Assembly (NCBI GenBank): GCA_037131165.1
Contig: JBAXRO010000033.1
Coordinates: 1-19,613 of the forward strand
Direction of reading: 5' to 3'
From: WLNJ01 sp037131165
GTDB taxonomy: Bacteria; Actinomycetota; Thermoleophilia; Solirubrobacterales; Solirubrobacteraceae
DNA length: 19,613 nucleotides
The position numbers were made by a program, and so were the translations under genes. A model generated the notes under the pieces. That model had not been told where the DNA came from. It worked only from the letters and a program-made list of their open reading frames with translations, and ran no database searches. This document shows, in pieces, positions 4,303 to 13,162 of this stretch; within the stretch, counting starts at the first letter, position 1, and each line of letters opens with the position of its first letter.

Positions 4303-6939
4303 TCAGCGGTGCTTCGAGAACGAAATGATCTGCTGGAACGTCGGGCGGTTCGTCCAACGCATCGTCAAGCCATTCGGCTTGAGCGGCGGGAACTCGATCC
4401 GCTCGGCTGCGGCGTTGCCGAGCCAGGCCGAAGGAGTCGCCGAGCTGAACTGGCTCTGGAGAACCGGGGCAGCATCGGAGAGGGCCTTCCAGAGCGCGGT
4501 CTGGCAGGCGCTCTTCACTCCGGCGCCACAGTACACGCCGTTGCCGGTCGTGAAGCCCGTGTACGAACCGAGGACAGGCTGGCCAAGCAGCTTGCGGAGG
4601 TCCTTGGAGACGTAGCCAGGGCCAGCTCCGGTGTAGGTCTTGCCGCCACCGTCGGAGACCCTCCAGAGGGCGGACAGCGTCTCGGAATCGAGCCGTCCTC
4701 CGAGGACAGCATCGATGATCCGACCGCGTGCCTGATCCCAGGCGGCGACACCCGGGAAGTCGAACTTGCCCTTGCCCACGGTGCCGTCGGCTGCGTTGGC
4801 CTCTGCGTCGAGGCGGCTCGCGTCATTGTTCGTGATCCAGGAATCGATCGCGTTGTAGACGTTCTGCGCGCCTGCGTTCGGGGCACTGGCGCCGGCCAGT
4901 GCTGACTTGATCGTCGACCAGACCTCCACGGCGCTTGCGTCCTGCGTCGCGGCTTGGTTCATCACCGAGACGACGTCGGCCGGGTTGACCTTGCCCTTGT
5001 TCTTGAGCTTGAAGAGCCTCGAGAACAATCCGACCCTGTGGAGCGGTCCGTACGACCACTCGTCGTCGGCTGCGCCCCAATCCTTGCCTGGCCTGTTGTT
5101 CCAGTTCAGGATCAGGCCCGAGGCCTTGTTGCTGGTCGAGTAGGTCGGGTTGCAGCTCTGCGGGTGCTGGGCCTGGGTGATGAAGCCCTTCCAGTCGTAG
5201 TTGCCAGTGCCGAGGGTCGGCAGCGACGAATCGACGCCGTCGGCCCTGACGGGCAGCCTGCCCGACGAGAAGTTGCAGACGTTCTTGTAGTCGACGTAGT
5301 GCCAGTTGAACGTCAGCTCGAACTTGTTCGCCGTGCTGAAGAAGGTCTTGGGGCTGCTCACCTTGTTCAGCGTCAGGTCGGCCATCGCCCTGGCGCTCCA
5401 AGCCTCGCGACCGCGGGTCGAGCGCTGCGAAGCAATCGCGTACGGAACTCCACCCACGGCCACCGTCCCGGAGATCGGTCCGTGGACCGACTCCCAGTAG
5501 GTGACGGAACGGGCAGCATTGTCACCTTGACCATCACCGGTCCGCGCGAGATCGCCGGCGTTGACCGAAGTCATCGCACGGCACTGGCCCTTGTACTCGT
5601 ACCCCTTGCTCGACCGGGTCGGGGTTCCACCACCGGGCACGCAGAGCTTCTCGAGGAAGACATCGACGTTGTCGTTGTTGGCGGAGGTCAGCGACCAGGC
5701 GTAGTCCTTGCCTCGCCCGATCAGGCCGTAGGGGCCGACCGGGGCGACAGCGCCGCGGAAGTCATAGCCACCGCCATGGATGTCGACTTCCATGACGATC
5801 TCGGGGTAGAAGTAGCCGAGCTGCGGCCCCATCACGGCCAGCGGCTTGCCGGTGGTCGAACGCTTCGCGGGGATCATCAGCGCGTTGGACATGTAGTTCT
5901 TGCGCGGAGCGTCAGGAAGGGCTCCGGTCACGCGCGAGAAGGTGCTCTGCTTCGAGCCCTCGTCGATCAGGAGCGACCCGGGAGTCCCGGCGACCGTCGT
6001 GTTGGTCGGCTGGCTGTTCCACTTGAAGCTCTTCGTGCCGCTCGAGACCTGAGACTCAGGGTCGTTGGAGTTACGCATGTCGCGGAAGATCCTGAGGCCC
6101 TGGGTGGCACCGAACTTGCGCGTCAGGACGGAGAGGAACTGCGAGTTCTCGACCTCCCTGCCACCGCCGGCGCCGAAGATCGAGCCGATGAACGAGTAAG
6201 CAGCGATCACGTCGGCCACGGTCCACGGGTTCGCGACGATGTCGGCCTTCTCGGCGACGGTGCCGTTCTGCTGGTACCACGCGTTGACTCCGGCCACGTA
6301 GCTGACGAAGTCCTGGTAGATGGCCTCATTCTCGGTATTCGTCGTGCCGCTCGGCTTGCGGAACGCCTCGATCTGGTCGTTCATGAACTTCTTCGCGTCG
6401 GCTCCGGGGGTGAACTTCCTGGCGTTGGTGATCAGGCCAAAGGCGTTGATCCCGGGGACGCTCATCGCGGAGACGTAGCCTGCTCCGCGGCCGTATTCGA
6501 TCAGCAGCTTGCGGTCGGCTGCAGCAAGGTAGCCCATCGTGAAGGCACCGTTGGAGCGGCTGTCGGTCTTGACGTGCGGGACACCGAAGGAGTCGCGGCA
6601 GATCGTCGTGAGGGCCTTGCCGGGCGGGTGGAAGCAGCCGGGCTTGGTGCCCGCATCTGCGATCGCCGGGATCTGGAAGGCCTCGGACTTGAAGTACTGA
6701 CCACCCGTGATCGTCGACGACGTGATGTTGCCGCGCAGAGGAGTCAGCGCGTCGTACATCAGCGCCTGATCGGTCGAGTTGGTGCTCGGGATGAGACCGC
6801 CGGCCTGACCGGGAGTCAGGATGTTCCAAGCTCCGCCGGGGGCGGCGTAGTCGGTCGTTGCCGCAGAGGCACCCGCCGGGATGGCGAGGACTGCGAGGAC
6901 TGTTGCGCAAGCAAGGCGACGCAAGGGGGTATTGGCCAC
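4303..6939 (-). CDS. Secreted penicillin-amidase-family acylase (Ntn hydrolase)
   Basis: An 878-residue member of peptidase family S45 (penicillin/AHL/aculeacin acylases), which cleave amide-linked acyl groups. Starting at the GTG at 6939, residues 1-26 are a signal peptide ending in GASA. A stretch of roughly 85 residues (27 to about 111) precedes the S45 core. The alpha chain follows, recognisable by CRDSFGVPHV and MGYLAAADR (about 114-143). The predicted autocatalytic cleavage lies before Ser351 in the NYMSNALMI segment, followed by the beta-chain landmark GKPLAVMGPQLGYFYPE; the new N-terminal Ser is the nucleophile. The GTG is supported by AGAGGAG nine bases upstream. The longer frame from 7020 would begin inside the promoter and lacks a leading signal peptide. 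Transcribed alone, with a hairpin after it. Substrate unknown: beta-lactam, acyl-homoserine lactone or lipopeptide side chains are all possible. Confidence 0.92.
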   Translation of the reverse strand: MANTPLRRLACATVLAVLAIPAGASAATTDYAAPGGAWNILTPGQAGGLIPSTNSTDQALMYDALTPLRGNITSSTITGGQYFKSEAFQIPAIADAGTKPGCFHPPGKALTTICRDSFGVPHVKTDSRSNGAFTMGYLAAADRKLLIEYGRGAGYVSAMSVPGINAFGLITNARKFTPGADAKKFMNDQIEAFRKPSGTTNTENEAIYQDFVSYVAGVNAWYQQNGTVAEKADIVANPWTVADVIAAYSFIGSIFGAGGGREVENSQFLSVLTRKFGATQGLRIFRDMRNSNDPESQVSSGTKSFKWNSQPTNTTVAGTPGSLLIDEGSKQSTFSRVTGALPDAPRKNYMSNALMIPAKRSTTGKPLAVMGPQLGYFYPEIVMEVDIHGGGYDFRGAVAPVGPYGLIGRGKDYAWSLTSANNDNVDVFLEKLCVPGGGTPTRSSKGYEYKGQCRAMTSVNAGDLARTGDGQGDNAARSVTYWESVHGPISGTVAVGGVPYAIASQRSTRGREAWSARAMADLTLNKVSSPKTFFSTANKFELTFNWHYVDYKNVCNFSSGRLPVRADGVDSSLPTLGTGNYDWKGFITQAQHPQSCNPTYSTSNKASGLILNWNNRPGKDWGAADDEWSYGPLHRVGLFSRLFKLKNKGKVNPADVVSVMNQAATQDASAVEVWSTIKSALAGASAPNAGAQNVYNAIDSWITNNDASRLDAEANAADGTVGKGKFDFPGVAAWDQARGRIIDAVLGGRLDSETLSALWRVSDGGGKTYTGAGPGYVSKDLRKLLGQPVLGSYTGFTTGNGVYCGAGVKSACQTALWKALSDAAPVLQSQFSSATPSAWLGNAAAERIEFPPLKPNGLTMRWTNRPTFQQIISFSKHR

Positions 6940-6991
6940 TGGTTGACTCTCCTCTTCAGAGCGCGATCGGACGATCGCTGCTGTTGCCAGC

Positions 6992-7020
6992 ATCGTACAC
7001 GTGTGATCTGGCGCACGCAA
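6992..7020 (-). promoter_or_regulatory. Sigma70-like promoter of the acylase gene
   Basis: On the minus strand TTGCGT (7020-7015) and TACGAT (6997-6992) are exactly 17 bp apart. Both are good matches to housekeeping consensus (TTG at the -35, TAnnnT at the -10). Transcription would begin near 6985, giving a leader of about 45 nt to the GTG at 6939. It occupies most of the gap after gltD, indicating that the acylase is not simply read through from gltBD. Confidence 0.6.
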
Positions 7021-7047
7021 CGACCAACCGGCGCTTGAGCGCAGGGG

Positions 7048-8520
7048 TCAGCCGCGGCGCGAGTCGACAGCGAGGCGGTCGCGGTCGGCCGCGGTCGGCT
7101 CGCCGCCGAGATGGCGGTTGACGACCCGGGCGCACTTGCGCCCCTCGGCGATCGCCGTGACGACCAGTGACTGGCCGATCCGGGAGTCGCCACAGGCGAA
7201 GACGCCGTCGACGGAAGTCGAGAAGACCGGTGCTCGGAGGTTGCCCCGACCGTCGAGCGCGACGCTGAACTGGTCGACCAGGCCACCGTGCTCGGGATGG
7301 GTGAAGCCGATCGCGATCAACACGAGGTCCGCGTCGACGGTCTCTTCGCTACCGGCGATCGGGGTGAGGTTGCGCGAGCTGCTGCCCTCGACCCGATGGG
7401 CTCGGACCCTCTGGACCCGATCTCCATCGCCCTCGAAACCGATCACCTGCGTTCCCCAGCGGCGCTCGCCGCCCTCGTCCAACGCGTAGGTCGTGGCCGT
7501 CCGCTTCGGCGGCAGCGGCCACGGCACGCTCTCGTCGCGCCCGGACTCCGGCAACTCGCCGTAGACATCGAGCAGCTTGACGTCGGCCGCGCCCTCCCGC
7601 AGTGCGTTCGAGATGCAGTCCATCCCGGTGTCCCCGCCGCCGATCACGAGGACCCGCTTGCCCTCGGCGGTGATCGGGTGCTCGGCTTCGCGCCAGTCGC
7701 GGCCCTGCATCGAGGCGACTGCGCGATTGCGCTGGTAGAGGTAGTCCATCGCGTAGTGGATTCCGCCCAGCTCGCGGCCGGGGACCTCGATGTCGCGGTG
7801 GACTCGCGAGCCGATGGCGATCACGACTGCGTCGTGCTCGTCGCGGAGGTCCGCCGCCGTCACGTCGACACCGACATCCACCCCGTAGCGGAACTCGATC
7901 CCCTCGGCCTCGAGCTGCTCGATCCGGCGGTCGATCACATCCTTGGGCAGCTTCGCGTCCGGCACGCCGAAACGCAGCAGTCCACCAGGACCCTCGTCAC
8001 GCTCGAAGACAGTGACCCCATGGCCGAGTCGCCTCAGCTCCTGGGCCACGGCGAGCCCTGCCGGGCCGGAGCCGACCACGGCCACTCGGCGGCCCGTCTC
8101 CTGATCGGGCGCCTGGGGGACGATCCACCCTTCGTCGAAGCCACGTTCGACGATCGAAAGCTCGATCTGCTCGATCGCGACCGGGTCGGAGTTGATCGCC
8201 AGCACGCAGGCCGACTCGCACGGCGCCGGGCAGATGCGACCGGTGAACTCCGGGAAGTTGTTGGTCAGGTGGAGGGCGTCGAGCGCGTCACGCCACTTAC
8301 CCCGGTAGACGAGGTCGTTCCACTCGGGGATCAGGTTGCCGAGCGGACACCCGTTGTGGCAGAAGGGAACGCCACAATCCATGCATCGCGCTCCCTGGTC
8401 GCGCAGTTCCGGCTCCGGGCGCAGATCGAAGTACTGGTCGTAGTCGCCGACCCGCTCGGAAGGATCGCGAGAGACGAAGCCGGCCCGCTCGATCCTCAGG
8501 AATGCGCCGACCTCACCCAT
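7048..8520 (-). CDS. gltD: Glutamate synthase (NADPH) small subunit
   Basis: A 490-residue GltD beta subunit. It oxidises NADPH on FAD and passes electrons through iron-sulfur clusters to the large subunit, which converts 2-oxoglutarate plus glutamine to two glutamates. The N-terminal ferredoxin-like domain has the two conserved cysteine groups (Cys46, 49, 54, 58 and Cys97, 101, 105) that bind the 4Fe-4S clusters. The FAD Rossmann motif GSGPAG is at 150-155, a second nucleotide-binding motif GGGDTG lies in the middle, and the C-terminal FACGDSRIGQSLV is the usual FAD-contacting segment. Length is standard. The ATG at 8520 overlaps the last 8 nt of gltB (ATGGGTGA), so the subunits are translationally coupled. 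Nothing unusual. Confidence 0.98.
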   Translation of the reverse strand: MGEVGAFLRIERAGFVSRDPSERVGDYDQYFDLRPEPELRDQGARCMDCGVPFCHNGCPLGNLIPEWNDLVYRGKWRDALDALHLTNNFPEFTGRICPAPCESACVLAINSDPVAIEQIELSIVERGFDEGWIVPQAPDQETGRRVAVVGSGPAGLAVAQELRRLGHGVTVFERDEGPGGLLRFGVPDAKLPKDVIDRRIEQLEAEGIEFRYGVDVGVDVTAADLRDEHDAVVIAIGSRVHRDIEVPGRELGGIHYAMDYLYQRNRAVASMQGRDWREAEHPITAEGKRVLVIGGGDTGMDCISNALREGAADVKLLDVYGELPESGRDESVPWPLPPKRTATTYALDEGGERRWGTQVIGFEGDGDRVQRVRAHRVEGSSSRNLTPIAGSEETVDADLVLIAIGFTHPEHGGLVDQFSVALDGRGNLRAPVFSTSVDGVFACGDSRIGQSLVVTAIAEGRKCARVVNRHLGGEPTAADRDRLAVDSRRG

Positions 8521-11500
8521 CGGACCGGACCGTCCCTTCGGCCTCCGCGGACGCTGCGGCCCGCTCCTCGAGGGCGCGGCGGTAATCGCGCGGCATGACC
8601 TTGACGAACTTGCCCACTGCTTGGTCCCAGCCGGTCAGGAGCCTGCGGGCGACGGCCGAGCCGGTGCGATCGGCGTGCTCGGAGACCATCGAGTGAAGCT
8701 CAGCCTCATCGTGCTCGTCGAGTTGCTCGAGGTCGACCAGCTCCATGTTGCAGCGCTCGCCGAAACGACCGTCGGAATCGAGGACGTACGCAACGCCACC
8801 GCTCATGCCGGCGGCGAAGTTGCGCCCCGTCGGCCCGAGCACGGCGACCTTGCCACCGGTCATGTACTCGCAGCCGTGGTCGCCGACTCCCTCGATGACC
8901 GCTGTCGCACCGGAGTTGCGCACGCAGAACCGCTCACCGCCAAGGCCCCGGAAGAAGGCGCGGCCGGATGTCGCTCCATAGAGGACGGTGTTGCCCACGA
9001 TCACGCTCTCTTCGGCGAGGTAGCCGGCAGCATCGGGCGGCCGGACGACCAACACCCCTCCCGACAGTCCCTTGCCTGCGTAGTCGTTGGTCTCGCCCTC
9101 GAGGTCGAAGATCGCCCCCTTCGCAAGCCAGGCACCGAAGCTCTGGCCGGCCGACCCGGTGAAGTGGACCTCGATCGTGCCCTCCGGCAGCCCTTCGGCC
9201 CCGTTGCGGCGGGCGATCTCACCCGAGAGGATGCCGCCGACCGTGCGGTCCACGTTCCTGACGAGCCGCTCGAGCCGGACCCGCTCCCCCCGTTCCAAGG
9301 CCGGAGCTGCGGCCGCGAGGAGCTCCCAGTCGAGTGCGTCGCCGAGCACCGGGTCCTGAGCGCGGACTCGGTGCAGCGGCGCTCCGTCCTCGACCTCGGC
9401 CGGTGCGAGGACCTTGGTCAGGTCGACGCCGCGGGCCTTCCAATGCTCGATCGCGGGATCGGTCTCGAGCAGGTCCACGCGACCGATCATCTCGTCGAAG
9501 GTCCTCACCCCGAGCGAGGCCATCAGCTCGCGGACCTCTTCGGCGACCCAAAACATGTACTTGACGACGTGCTCGGGAGTCCCGCGGAACCGCCTGCGCA
9601 GCTCCGGGTCCTGGGTGGCGATCCCGACCGGGCAGGTGTTCAGGTGGCAGACGCGCATCATGATGCAGCCCATCGCGATCAGAGGAGCCGTCGAGAAGCC
9701 CATCTCGTCGGCGCCGAGCAGGGCGGCGATGACGACGTCGCGGCCGGTCTTCATCTGCCCGTCGACCTGGAGCACGACCCGCGAGCGCAGGTCGTTGGCA
9801 AGCAGGGTCTGCTGGGTCTCGGCGATGCCGATCTCCCAGGGAACACCGGCACCGTGGATCGAGGACTGCGGCGATGCCCCGGTCCCTCCGTCGTGGCCGG
9901 CGATCACGATGTGGTCGGAGTTGGCCTTGGCAACGCCTGCGGCGACCGTCCCGACCCCCACCTCGGCGACGAGCTTGACCGAGATCTCGGCGTCGGGATT
10001 GACGCAGCGCAGGTCGTAGATCAGCTGCTTGAGGTCCTCGATCGAATAGATGTCGTGGTGCGGCGGCGGGCTGATCAGGCCCACGCCAGGGGTCGAGTGG
10101 CGGAGGTAGGCGATGTAGTCGTCGATCTTGTGGCCGGGCAGCTGGCCGCCCTCGCCGGGCTTCGCCCCCTGGGCCATCTTGATCTGCACCTGGTCGGCGT
10201 TCACCAGATAGTTGGCAGTGACACCGAAACGTCCCGATGCGACCTGCTTGATCTTCGAGCGGCGGCGGTCGCCGTTCTCGTCGGGCGTGAAGCGGCGCGG
10301 GTCCTCCCCGCCCTCTCCGGTGTTCGACTTGCCACCGATCCGGTTCATCGCGATCGCGAGCGACTCGTGCGACTCGGGCGAGATCGAACCGAGCGACATT
10401 GCCCCGGTCGAGAACCGCTTGACGATCTCGGTGGCGGGCTCGACCTCGTCGAGCGGCACCGTGCTGTTCGAGGTCTTGATCTTCAACAGTCCCCTGAGGA
10501 CGGCGCGGGAGCTCGTGCTGCCGTTGATGTCGGCCGCCCACTCCCGGTAGGTCTGGTGCCCCTCGTCCCCCTCGCGGTCGACCGCGTGCTGGAGAAGTGC
10601 GATCGAATCGGGGCTCCAGACGTGGTGCTCGCCGTCGCGCCGCCACTGGAGGAACCCGCCGACCGGCAACATCTCGCGGTCGGCTGAGGGCCAGGCACGG
10701 AAGTGACGCTCGAGAGCCTCCTCGGCGAGGACTTCGATGCCGACCCCGCCGATCCGCGAAGCGGTGCCGCTGAAGTGGGCCTCGACGAGGTCATCCTCGA
10801 GGCCGACCGCCTCGAAGATCTGCGCGCCGCAGTAAGAGGAGATGGTCGAGATGCCCATCTTCGACATCGTCTTCAGCAGGCCCTTGCCGATCGCCTTTAC
10901 GATCCGCTTCTCGGCCTCCTCGTTCTCGAGTTCGACAGGAAGCAGCCCACGCTCTGCGAGCTCGTCGATCGACTCGAACACGATGTAAGGGTTGATCGCG
11001 GCAGCGCCGTAGCCGATCAGGGTCGCCATGTCGTGGACGGCCCTCGGCTCGCCTGACTCGATCACGAGCCCGGTGTTGAGCCGGGTTCCCGAGCGGACGA
11101 GGTGGTGGTGGATCGCGGAGACAGCGAGCAGGGCCGGGATCGGCACCCTGTCAGCGCTGACCGCGCGGTCCGAAAGGATCAGGATGTTGGAGCCTGAGGC
11201 AATCGCGGCATCAGCCTCGGCGCAGAGGGTCGCGATTCGGGCCTCGAGGCCGCCGGCTCCCTCCCAGACCTGCCACGTCGCGTCGAGGGTCGCCGCTTTG
11301 AACGCCGGGTGGTCGATCTGACGCAGCCTCTCCAGCTCGTGGTTGCGGAGGATCGGCTGGTCCATCATCACCTGGTGGGTGTGGGCCGGCGATTCCGCCA
11401 GCACGTTCGCCTCGCTGCCGACCGCGGTCGAAAGGCTCATCACCACCGCCTCGCGGATCGGGTCGATCGGCGGGTTGGTGACCTGGGCGAAGTGCTGCTT

Positions 11501-13024
11501 GAAGTAGGCGAAGAGCAGCGGCTGGCGATCGGACAGGACGGCCAGCGCGGCGTCGTTGCCCATCGATGCGGTCGGCTCCTCACCGGCGGCGGCCATCGGC
11601 GCGATCACGAGCCTCAAGTCCTCCTGGCTGTAGCCGAACGCGAGCTGGCGCTGGCGCAGGGGCTGCTCAGCCGGAAGCCTCGCCGGGCGGTCCGGCAGCT
11701 CCGTGAGCTGGAGCGAGCACTCGGCGAGCCACTCGCCGTAGGGCTGGCGGCGGGAGATCTCGCGCTTGACCTCGGCGTCCTCGACGATCCGGCCGGCCTC
11801 GACATCGACGATGAACAGCCTGCCGGGCTCGAGCCGGCCCTTGCGTACGACCTGCTCGGGCTCGACCGGCAGTACGCCGGCCTCTGAGGCAAGCACGACC
11901 ATCCCGTCGGCGGTCTGGACCCAGCGGCCGGGGCGCAGCCCATTGCGGTCAAGGGTCGCACCGATCGAGCGGCCGTCCGTGAAGACGATCGCTGCCGGCC
12001 CGTCCCACGGCTCCATCAGGCAGGAGTGGAAGTCGTAGAAGGCCTTGAGTTCATCGTCGACGCCGTCGCGGCCCTTGTAGGCCTCGGGCACCATCATCAT
12101 CGCCACGTGCGGCAGTGACCGGCCCGAGTGAACGAGCATCTCGAAGACGTTGTCGAGCCCGGCGGAGTCGCTGCCGCCTGGCGTCACGATCGGCAACAGC
12201 TTCTCGAGGTCGTCGCCGAACAGGTCACTCTCCATCTGCGACTCGCGGGCACGCATCCAGTTGACGTTGCCCCGATAGGTGTTGATCTCACCGTTGTGGG
12301 CGATCATCCGATACGGGTGGGCGAGCTCCCAGGAAGGGAATGTGTTCGTCGAGAAGCGCGAGTGGACGACAGCGAGGCGGGTCTCCATCAAGGGGTCGCG
12401 CAGGTCGGGGTAGTAGCCGGGGAGCTGCGGCGACGTGAGCATCCCCTTGTAGACGATCGTGCGCGACGAGAGCGACGGGATCGCGATCTCGTCTGCGTAG
12501 GTCCGCTCGATCACCCTGCGGATCACATAAAGCTTGCGCTCGAGCTCGTCCTGGTCGGCGATGCCTTCGCCTGCGCCGATCAGGACCTGCATCACGACCG
12601 GTGCGCTCTTCAGCGCCGTCTCTCCGCAGTGGCGAGGATCAACCGGTACCTGTCGCCAGGCGAGCGTCCTCTGGCCGCTTGCCTCGACGATCGACTCGAT
12701 CGAAGCCGTGATCCGATCGCGGGCGGCTGCGTCCTTGGGCATGAACAGCTGCCCCACCCCGTAGGAGCCCGCTTCGGGCACCTGGCAGTCGAACGCGGAG
12801 CGAACGAACTGGTGGGGGACCTGGAGGAGGATCCCCGCGCCGTCGCCGGTCTCGGGGTCTGCTCCTGCAGCGCCGCGATGCTCGAGGTTCGCGAGAGCGA
12901 CGAGCGCCCGCTCGACGACGCCGTGGCTCGGCCCGCCAACGAGCTGCGCGACGAACGCAACGCCGCAGGCATCGTGCTCGTACGTTGGGTCGTAAAGGCC
13001 CTTGTTCTTGGGTCGCGTATTCAT
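8513..13024 (-). CDS. gltB: Glutamate synthase large subunit
   Basis: A 1503-residue GltB alpha subunit, normal length for the bacterial NADPH enzyme. A short propeptide precedes Cys20 (YEHDACGVAF), the N-terminal nucleophile that releases ammonia from glutamine in the class II amidotransferase domain (about 20-430). A central linker domain follows, then the FMN-binding synthase barrel (about 820-1190) where 2-oxoglutarate is reductively aminated. The 3Fe-4S cysteines are Cys1120, Cys1126 and Cys1131 (CIMMRVCHLNTC). The C-terminal GXGXG beta-helix (about 1250-1480) carries the repeated Gly-rich turns. The ATG at 13024 is chosen because it gives the usual short propeptide; the ribosome site upstream is weak (GAGAG). 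The gap of 138 bp upstream makes it the first gene of gltBD. With glutamine synthetase it supports ammonium assimilation at low nitrogen. Confidence 0.98.
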   Translation of the reverse strand: MNTRPKNKGLYDPTYEHDACGVAFVAQLVGGPSHGVVERALVALANLEHRGAAGADPETGDGAGILLQVPHQFVRSAFDCQVPEAGSYGVGQLFMPKDAAARDRITASIESIVEASGQRTLAWRQVPVDPRHCGETALKSAPVVMQVLIGAGEGIADQDELERKLYVIRRVIERTYADEIAIPSLSSRTIVYKGMLTSPQLPGYYPDLRDPLMETRLAVVHSRFSTNTFPSWELAHPYRMIAHNGEINTYRGNVNWMRARESQMESDLFGDDLEKLLPIVTPGGSDSAGLDNVFEMLVHSGRSLPHVAMMMVPEAYKGRDGVDDELKAFYDFHSCLMEPWDGPAAIVFTDGRSIGATLDRNGLRPGRWVQTADGMVVLASEAGVLPVEPEQVVRKGRLEPGRLFIVDVEAGRIVEDAEVKREISRRQPYGEWLAECSLQLTELPDRPARLPAEQPLRQRQLAFGYSQEDLRLVIAPMAAAGEEPTASMGNDAALAVLSDRQPLLFAYFKQHFAQVTNPPIDPIREAVVMSLSTAVGSEANVLAESPAHTHQVMMDQPILRNHELERLRQIDHPAFKAATLDATWQVWEGAGGLEARIATLCAEADAAIASGSNILILSDRAVSADRVPIPALLAVSAIHHHLVRSGTRLNTGLVIESGEPRAVHDMATLIGYGAAAINPYIVFESIDELAERGLLPVELENEEAEKRIVKAIGKGLLKTMSKMGISTISSYCGAQIFEAVGLEDDLVEAHFSGTASRIGGVGIEVLAEEALERHFRAWPSADREMLPVGGFLQWRRDGEHHVWSPDSIALLQHAVDREGDEGHQTYREWAADINGSTSSRAVLRGLLKIKTSNSTVPLDEVEPATEIVKRFSTGAMSLGSISPESHESLAIAMNRIGGKSNTGEGGEDPRRFTPDENGDRRRSKIKQVASGRFGVTANYLVNADQVQIKMAQGAKPGEGGQLPGHKIDDYIAYLRHSTPGVGLISPPPHHDIYSIEDLKQLIYDLRCVNPDAEISVKLVAEVGVGTVAAGVAKANSDHIVIAGHDGGTGASPQSSIHGAGVPWEIGIAETQQTLLANDLRSRVVLQVDGQMKTGRDVVIAALLGADEMGFSTAPLIAMGCIMMRVCHLNTCPVGIATQDPELRRRFRGTPEHVVKYMFWVAEEVRELMASLGVRTFDEMIGRVDLLETDPAIEHWKARGVDLTKVLAPAEVEDGAPLHRVRAQDPVLGDALDWELLAAAAPALERGERVRLERLVRNVDRTVGGILSGEIARRNGAEGLPEGTIEVHFTGSAGQSFGAWLAKGAIFDLEGETNDYAGKGLSGGVLVVRPPDAAGYLAEESVIVGNTVLYGATSGRAFFRGLGGERFCVRNSGATAVIEGVGDHGCEYMTGGKVAVLGPTGRNFAAGMSGGVAYVLDSDGRFGERCNMELVDLEQLDEHDEAELHSMVSEHADRTGSAVARRLLTGWDQAVGKFVKVMPRDYRRALEERAAASAEAEGTVRSDG

Positions 13025-13162
13025 GGTCTCTCGGGTGCAGCTGCACGCGCCGGCAAGCGCGGAGTACTCGAATCGGGAGTTTACCGGGGTTCAACCAACC
13101 GGGGACGCCCGTGGGCGCCCGCTTGGAAGCAGACCGCTGAGCCGCCGGGATCCCCCCGGGGA

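Noticed and set aside
6940..7020. Longer acylase start at 7020
   Set aside because: It would place the start codon inside the predicted -35 box and bury the signal peptide 27 residues in; the GTG at 6939 has a good ribosome site.
4954..7038. 694-codon open frame on the plus strand opposite the acylase
   Set aside because: It is exactly antisense to a gene with clear family motifs, has no recognisable domain, and long antisense frames are expected in DNA with very high third-position GC.
7031..7042. GCGCT-TG-AGCGC hairpin just after gltD
   Set aside because: The stem is only five pairs with a two-base loop and no T-run; too weak to call a terminator.
8621..10687. 688-codon plus-strand frame opposite gltB
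   Set aside because: It mirrors the gltB coding frame and has no domain of its own; a shadow of GC-biased codon use.
13078..13083. TAAACT -10-like box upstream of gltB
   Set aside because: The -10 match is fair, but no -35-like hexamer lies 16-18 bp upstream and there is no extended -10, so the gltBD promoter is left unassigned.
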